The translations under genes were made by a program, and so were the position numbers. The notes under the pieces were generated by a model. The model was not told where the DNA came from. It made no database searches and saw only the letters and a list, made by a program, of their open reading frames with translations. A DNA stretch of 7,896 bases from an uncultured Lachnospiraceae bacterium (lineage in GTDB: Bacteria > Bacillota > Clostridia > Lachnospirales > Lachnospiraceae): NCBI GenBank assembly GCA_948441955.1, contig CAOJQZ010000092.1, positions 1 to 7,896 of the forward strand. Reading direction: 5' to 3'. Position 1 is the stretch's first letter, and each line of letters begins with the position of its first letter. Below, in pieces: positions 5,934 to 7,896 of the stretch.

Positions 5934-6881
5934 ATGGAAGAAGAGAAAAAAAGCTTTTGGGGAAGGCTTGTTTCAGGTTTAAGTAAGACAAGAGATAATA
6001 TTGTATGTGGAATGGACAGTATCTTTAATGGTTTTTCCCACATTGACGATGATTTTTATGAAGAGCTGGAGGAGATTTTAATTATGGGCGACCTGGGTGT
6101 GCAGGCTACCTATGATATTCTGGATGATCTGAAGGAAAAAGTACGAGAGCAGCATATCAAGGAGCCTGCCGCCTGCCGTCAGATCCTGCTGGACAGCATT
6201 AAGGCACAGATGCACACAGGCGAGACTGCCTATGAATTTGAAGAGAAGACGTCGGTTGTTATGGTAATCGGCGTAAATGGAGTCGGAAAGACGACAACAA
6301 TCGGGAAACTGGCCGGAAAGCTTCGAAGTAAAAATAAAAAGGTGATTCTTGCAGCAGCGGATACTTTCCGGGCGGCGGCCGGAGAGCAGCTTAAGGAGTG
6401 GGCAAACCGGGCTCAGGCAGAGCTTATCGGCGGACAAGAAGGGTCTGATCCGGCGGCTGTAGTTTATGATGCGGTTGCAGCGGCAAAGGCGAGACATGCA
6501 GACGTACTTTTGTGTGATACGGCAGGCCGTCTGCACAACAAGAAAAATCTAATGGAAGAATTAAAAAAAATGAACCGGATCATCGACAGAGAATATCCGG
6601 AGGCATTCCGGGAGACTTTAGTGGTATTGGATGCCACAACAGGACAGAATGCGCTGCAGCAGGCAAGGGAGTTTAACGAAGCGGCAGATATTACCGGTAT
6701 TATTTTGACAAAAATGGATGGGACAGCTAAGGGGGGGATTGCTGTTGCAATCCAGGCGGAGCTTGGAATTCCGGTAAAATATATCGGAGTCGGCGAGACA
6801 ATTGACGATTTGCAGAAATTTGATGCAGACACTTTTGTAGACGCATTATTTATATCAGAACAGGAGGAAGAAAGATGCTGA
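5934..6881 (+). CDS. ftsY: Signal recognition particle receptor FtsY
   Basis: SRP-type GTPase that receives ribosomes carrying nascent membrane proteins from Ffh-SRP and delivers them to the Sec translocon at the cytoplasmic membrane. The 315-residue protein has only the N and G domains, without the long acidic A region of the Escherichia coli protein, as is normal in Gram-positives. The N domain covers about 1-95. GTPase motifs are GVNGVGKTTTIGKLA (113-127), DTFRAAAGEQ (143-152), DTAGR (195-199), TKMDGTAKGG (259-268) and the closing GVGE (285-288). GVNGVGKTT and the order of motifs separate FtsY from its paralogue Ffh, and there is no methionine-rich M domain. The start is supported by AGGAG (5923-5927), which overlaps the smc stop codon 9 bases upstream. 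The C-terminal residues QEEERC are encoded by the ribosome binding site of the next gene, which overlaps by 7 bases. Confidence 0.98.
   Translation: MEEEKKSFWGRLVSGLSKTRDNIVCGMDSIFNGFSHIDDDFYEELEEILIMGDLGVQATYDILDDLKEKVREQHIKEPAACRQILLDSIKAQMHTGETAYEFEEKTSVVMVIGVNGVGKTTTIGKLAGKLRSKNKKVILAAADTFRAAAGEQLKEWANRAQAELIGGQEGSDPAAVVYDAVAAAKARHADVLLCDTAGRLHNKKNLMEELKKMNRIIDREYPEAFRETLVVLDATTGQNALQQAREFNEAADITGIILTKMDGTAKGGIAVAIQAELGIPVKYIGVGETIDDLQKFDADTFVDALFISEQEEERC
6862..6867 (+). promoter_or_regulatory. Ribosome binding site of ilvA inside the ftsY end
   Basis: AGGAGG stands seven bases before the ATG at 6875 and lies wholly within the last codons of ftsY. It is a full consensus site, stronger than those of rnc and smc in the same run. 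It fixes the ilvA start and implies that ilvA translation is independent of, or coupled to, termination at the ftsY TGA (6879-6881). Confidence 0.85.
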
Positions 6882-7896
6882 CATTAGAAAAGTTTGAACA
6901 GGCAAGTGAGCTTGTAAAAAACGTAACACTACCTACAAAATTAGTTTACAGTGAATACTTCAGCAGCCAGACTGGTGGAAAAGTATATTTAAAGCCGGAG
7001 AATATGCAGAATACAGGGGCTTACAAAATAAGAGGAGCATATTACAAGATTAGTACATTAAGCGGGGAAGAGAGGGCCAAAGGGCTGGTTGCAGCGTCTG
7101 CCGGGAATCATGCTCAGGGCGTGGCATATGCCGCGCAGAAATTTGGCTGTAATGCGACAATTGTTATGCCCACAGTAACCCCGCTTATCAAGGTAAACCG
7201 AACAAAGAATTATGGGGCGGAAGTGATCCTCTACGGAGATGTTTATGATGATGCATGCAAATATGCTATGAAGCTTGCCGAAGAACGGGGAAGCACCTTC
7301 ATTCATCCCTTTGATGATTTTGACATTGTCACCGGTCAGGGGACGATAGCCATGGAGATTGTGCAGGAGCTGCCAACGGTGGATTTCATTCTTGTTCCGG
7401 TTGGAGGCGGAGGGCTGGCTACCGGCGTGGCAACTCTTGCTAAAATGTTGAATCCAAAGATACAGGTCATCGGTGTGGAGCCTGCGGCAGCCGCCAGCAT
7501 GACGGCTGCGCTTGACAGCGGGGAGCCTGTAGAACTTGACAGTGCAGATACCATCGCAGACGGTACCGCAGTAAAATATGTAGGGAAAAATATTTTTCCG
7601 TATGCAAAAGAAAACATAGATCAGATGCTCACGGTGGAAGACGATGAACTGATCGGCGCCTTTCTTGATATGGTGGAAAATCATAAAATGGTTGTGGAAA
7701 ATTCCGGCCTGCTTACGGTGGCGGCCCTTAAAAGACTGGAACTCAAAGGGAAAAAGGCAGTCGCCATCTTGAGCGGCGGTAACATGGACGTTATAACCAT
7801 GTCCTATGTAGTGCAGCATGGATTGATACAGAGAGGACGTATATTTTCGGTATCTGTGCTTCTTCCGGATAAGCCGGGAGAGCTTGTGCACGTAGC
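6875..7896 (+). CDS. ilvA: Threonine ammonia-lyase, 3' end cut by window
   Basis: Pyridoxal-phosphate enzyme that deaminates L-threonine to 2-oxobutyrate and ammonia, either as the first step towards isoleucine or as a catabolic route giving propionate. The visible 340 residues begin MLTLEKFEQASELV. The likely PLP lysine is Lys51 in TGAYKIRGAYYK, followed by the substrate loop SAGNHAQG (75-82), the phosphate-cradling loop VGGGGL (176-181) and SGGN (300-303). From about residue 322, RIFSVSVLLPDKPGELV begins an ACT-type regulatory domain, which the window edge cuts. Families with one ACT domain are about 400 residues, so some 60 are missing. That layout fits the clostridial/TdcB-like catabolic group or the short IlvA group; the symbol could equally be tdcB. 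Serine dehydratase activity is a known side reaction of such enzymes. The ATG at 6875 overlaps the ftsY stop and has an ideal AGGAGG. It belongs to the rnc-smc-ftsY run by spacing, but not by function. Confidence 0.94.
   Translation, partial: MLTLEKFEQASELVKNVTLPTKLVYSEYFSSQTGGKVYLKPENMQNTGAYKIRGAYYKISTLSGEERAKGLVAASAGNHAQGVAYAAQKFGCNATIVMPTVTPLIKVNRTKNYGAEVILYGDVYDDACKYAMKLAEERGSTFIHPFDDFDIVTGQGTIAMEIVQELPTVDFILVPVGGGGLATGVATLAKMLNPKIQVIGVEPAAAASMTAALDSGEPVELDSADTIADGTAVKYVGKNIFPYAKENIDQMLTVEDDELIGAFLDMVENHKMVVENSGLLTVAALKRLELKGKKAVAILSGGNMDVITMSYVVQHGLIQRGRIFSVSVLLPDKPGELVHV

Noticed and set aside
7058..7891. A 277-residue open frame on the - strand opposite ilvA
   Set aside because: It lies entirely antisense to a gene with all its family motifs. 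Its product is rich in His, Cys, Arg and Tyr without any recognisable domain, as expected from the reverse of ordinary codons.

Overview
The window is a block of housekeeping genes, all on the + strand, from a low-to-mid GC Firmicute of class Clostridia, most probably family Lachnospiraceae. The grounds are the wording of the L32 protein (start MSICPKNKSSKARRDKRR, four-cysteine zinc site), the order rpmF-plsX-acpP-rnc-smc-ftsY, strong AGGAGG-type ribosome binding sites, and an SMC protein of 1186 residues, the same length as that of Bacillus subtilis. I cannot name genus or species from this sequence.

Layout: (1) 9-188, rpmF (ribosomal protein L32), closed by an intrinsic terminator at 201-231. 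(2) 232-309, an intergenic stretch with a good sigma-A type promoter, a possible operator over its -10 box, and the plsX ribosome binding site. (3) 310-1598, plsX and acpP, which begin phospholipid synthesis and carry its acyl chains. (4) 1613-1638, a perfect 11-bp hairpin that looks like a terminator. (5) 1661-6881, rnc (RNase III), smc (chromosome condensin ATPase) and ftsY (SRP receptor), with 7 and 9 bases between genes. (6) 6875 to the right edge, a threonine ammonia-lyase gene (ilvA/tdcB type) that overlaps the end of ftsY by 7 bases and is cut off by the window inside its C-terminal ACT domain.

The genes serve ribosome assembly, membrane lipid synthesis, RNA processing, chromosome segregation and membrane protein targeting. 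The amino-acid enzyme at the end is the only one that does not fit a growth-machinery theme. Two hairpins divide the run into three likely expression units: rpmF with whatever lies upstream, plsX-acpP, and rnc-smc-ftsY-ilvA. I see no clear promoter for the last unit, so read-through from acpP, or a promoter inside acpP, is likely.

I found no tRNA, rRNA, CRISPR array, insertion sequence, phage gene, toxin-antitoxin pair or defence gene, and no frameshifted or broken gene. No stretch of 300 bases lacks a gene. I do not see an undescribed biological system here. The points worth a second look are regulatory: the palindrome at the plsX promoter, two perfect hairpins in and just before the RNase III gene (which could be its own substrates), and the translationally coupled threonine ammonia-lyase after ftsY.
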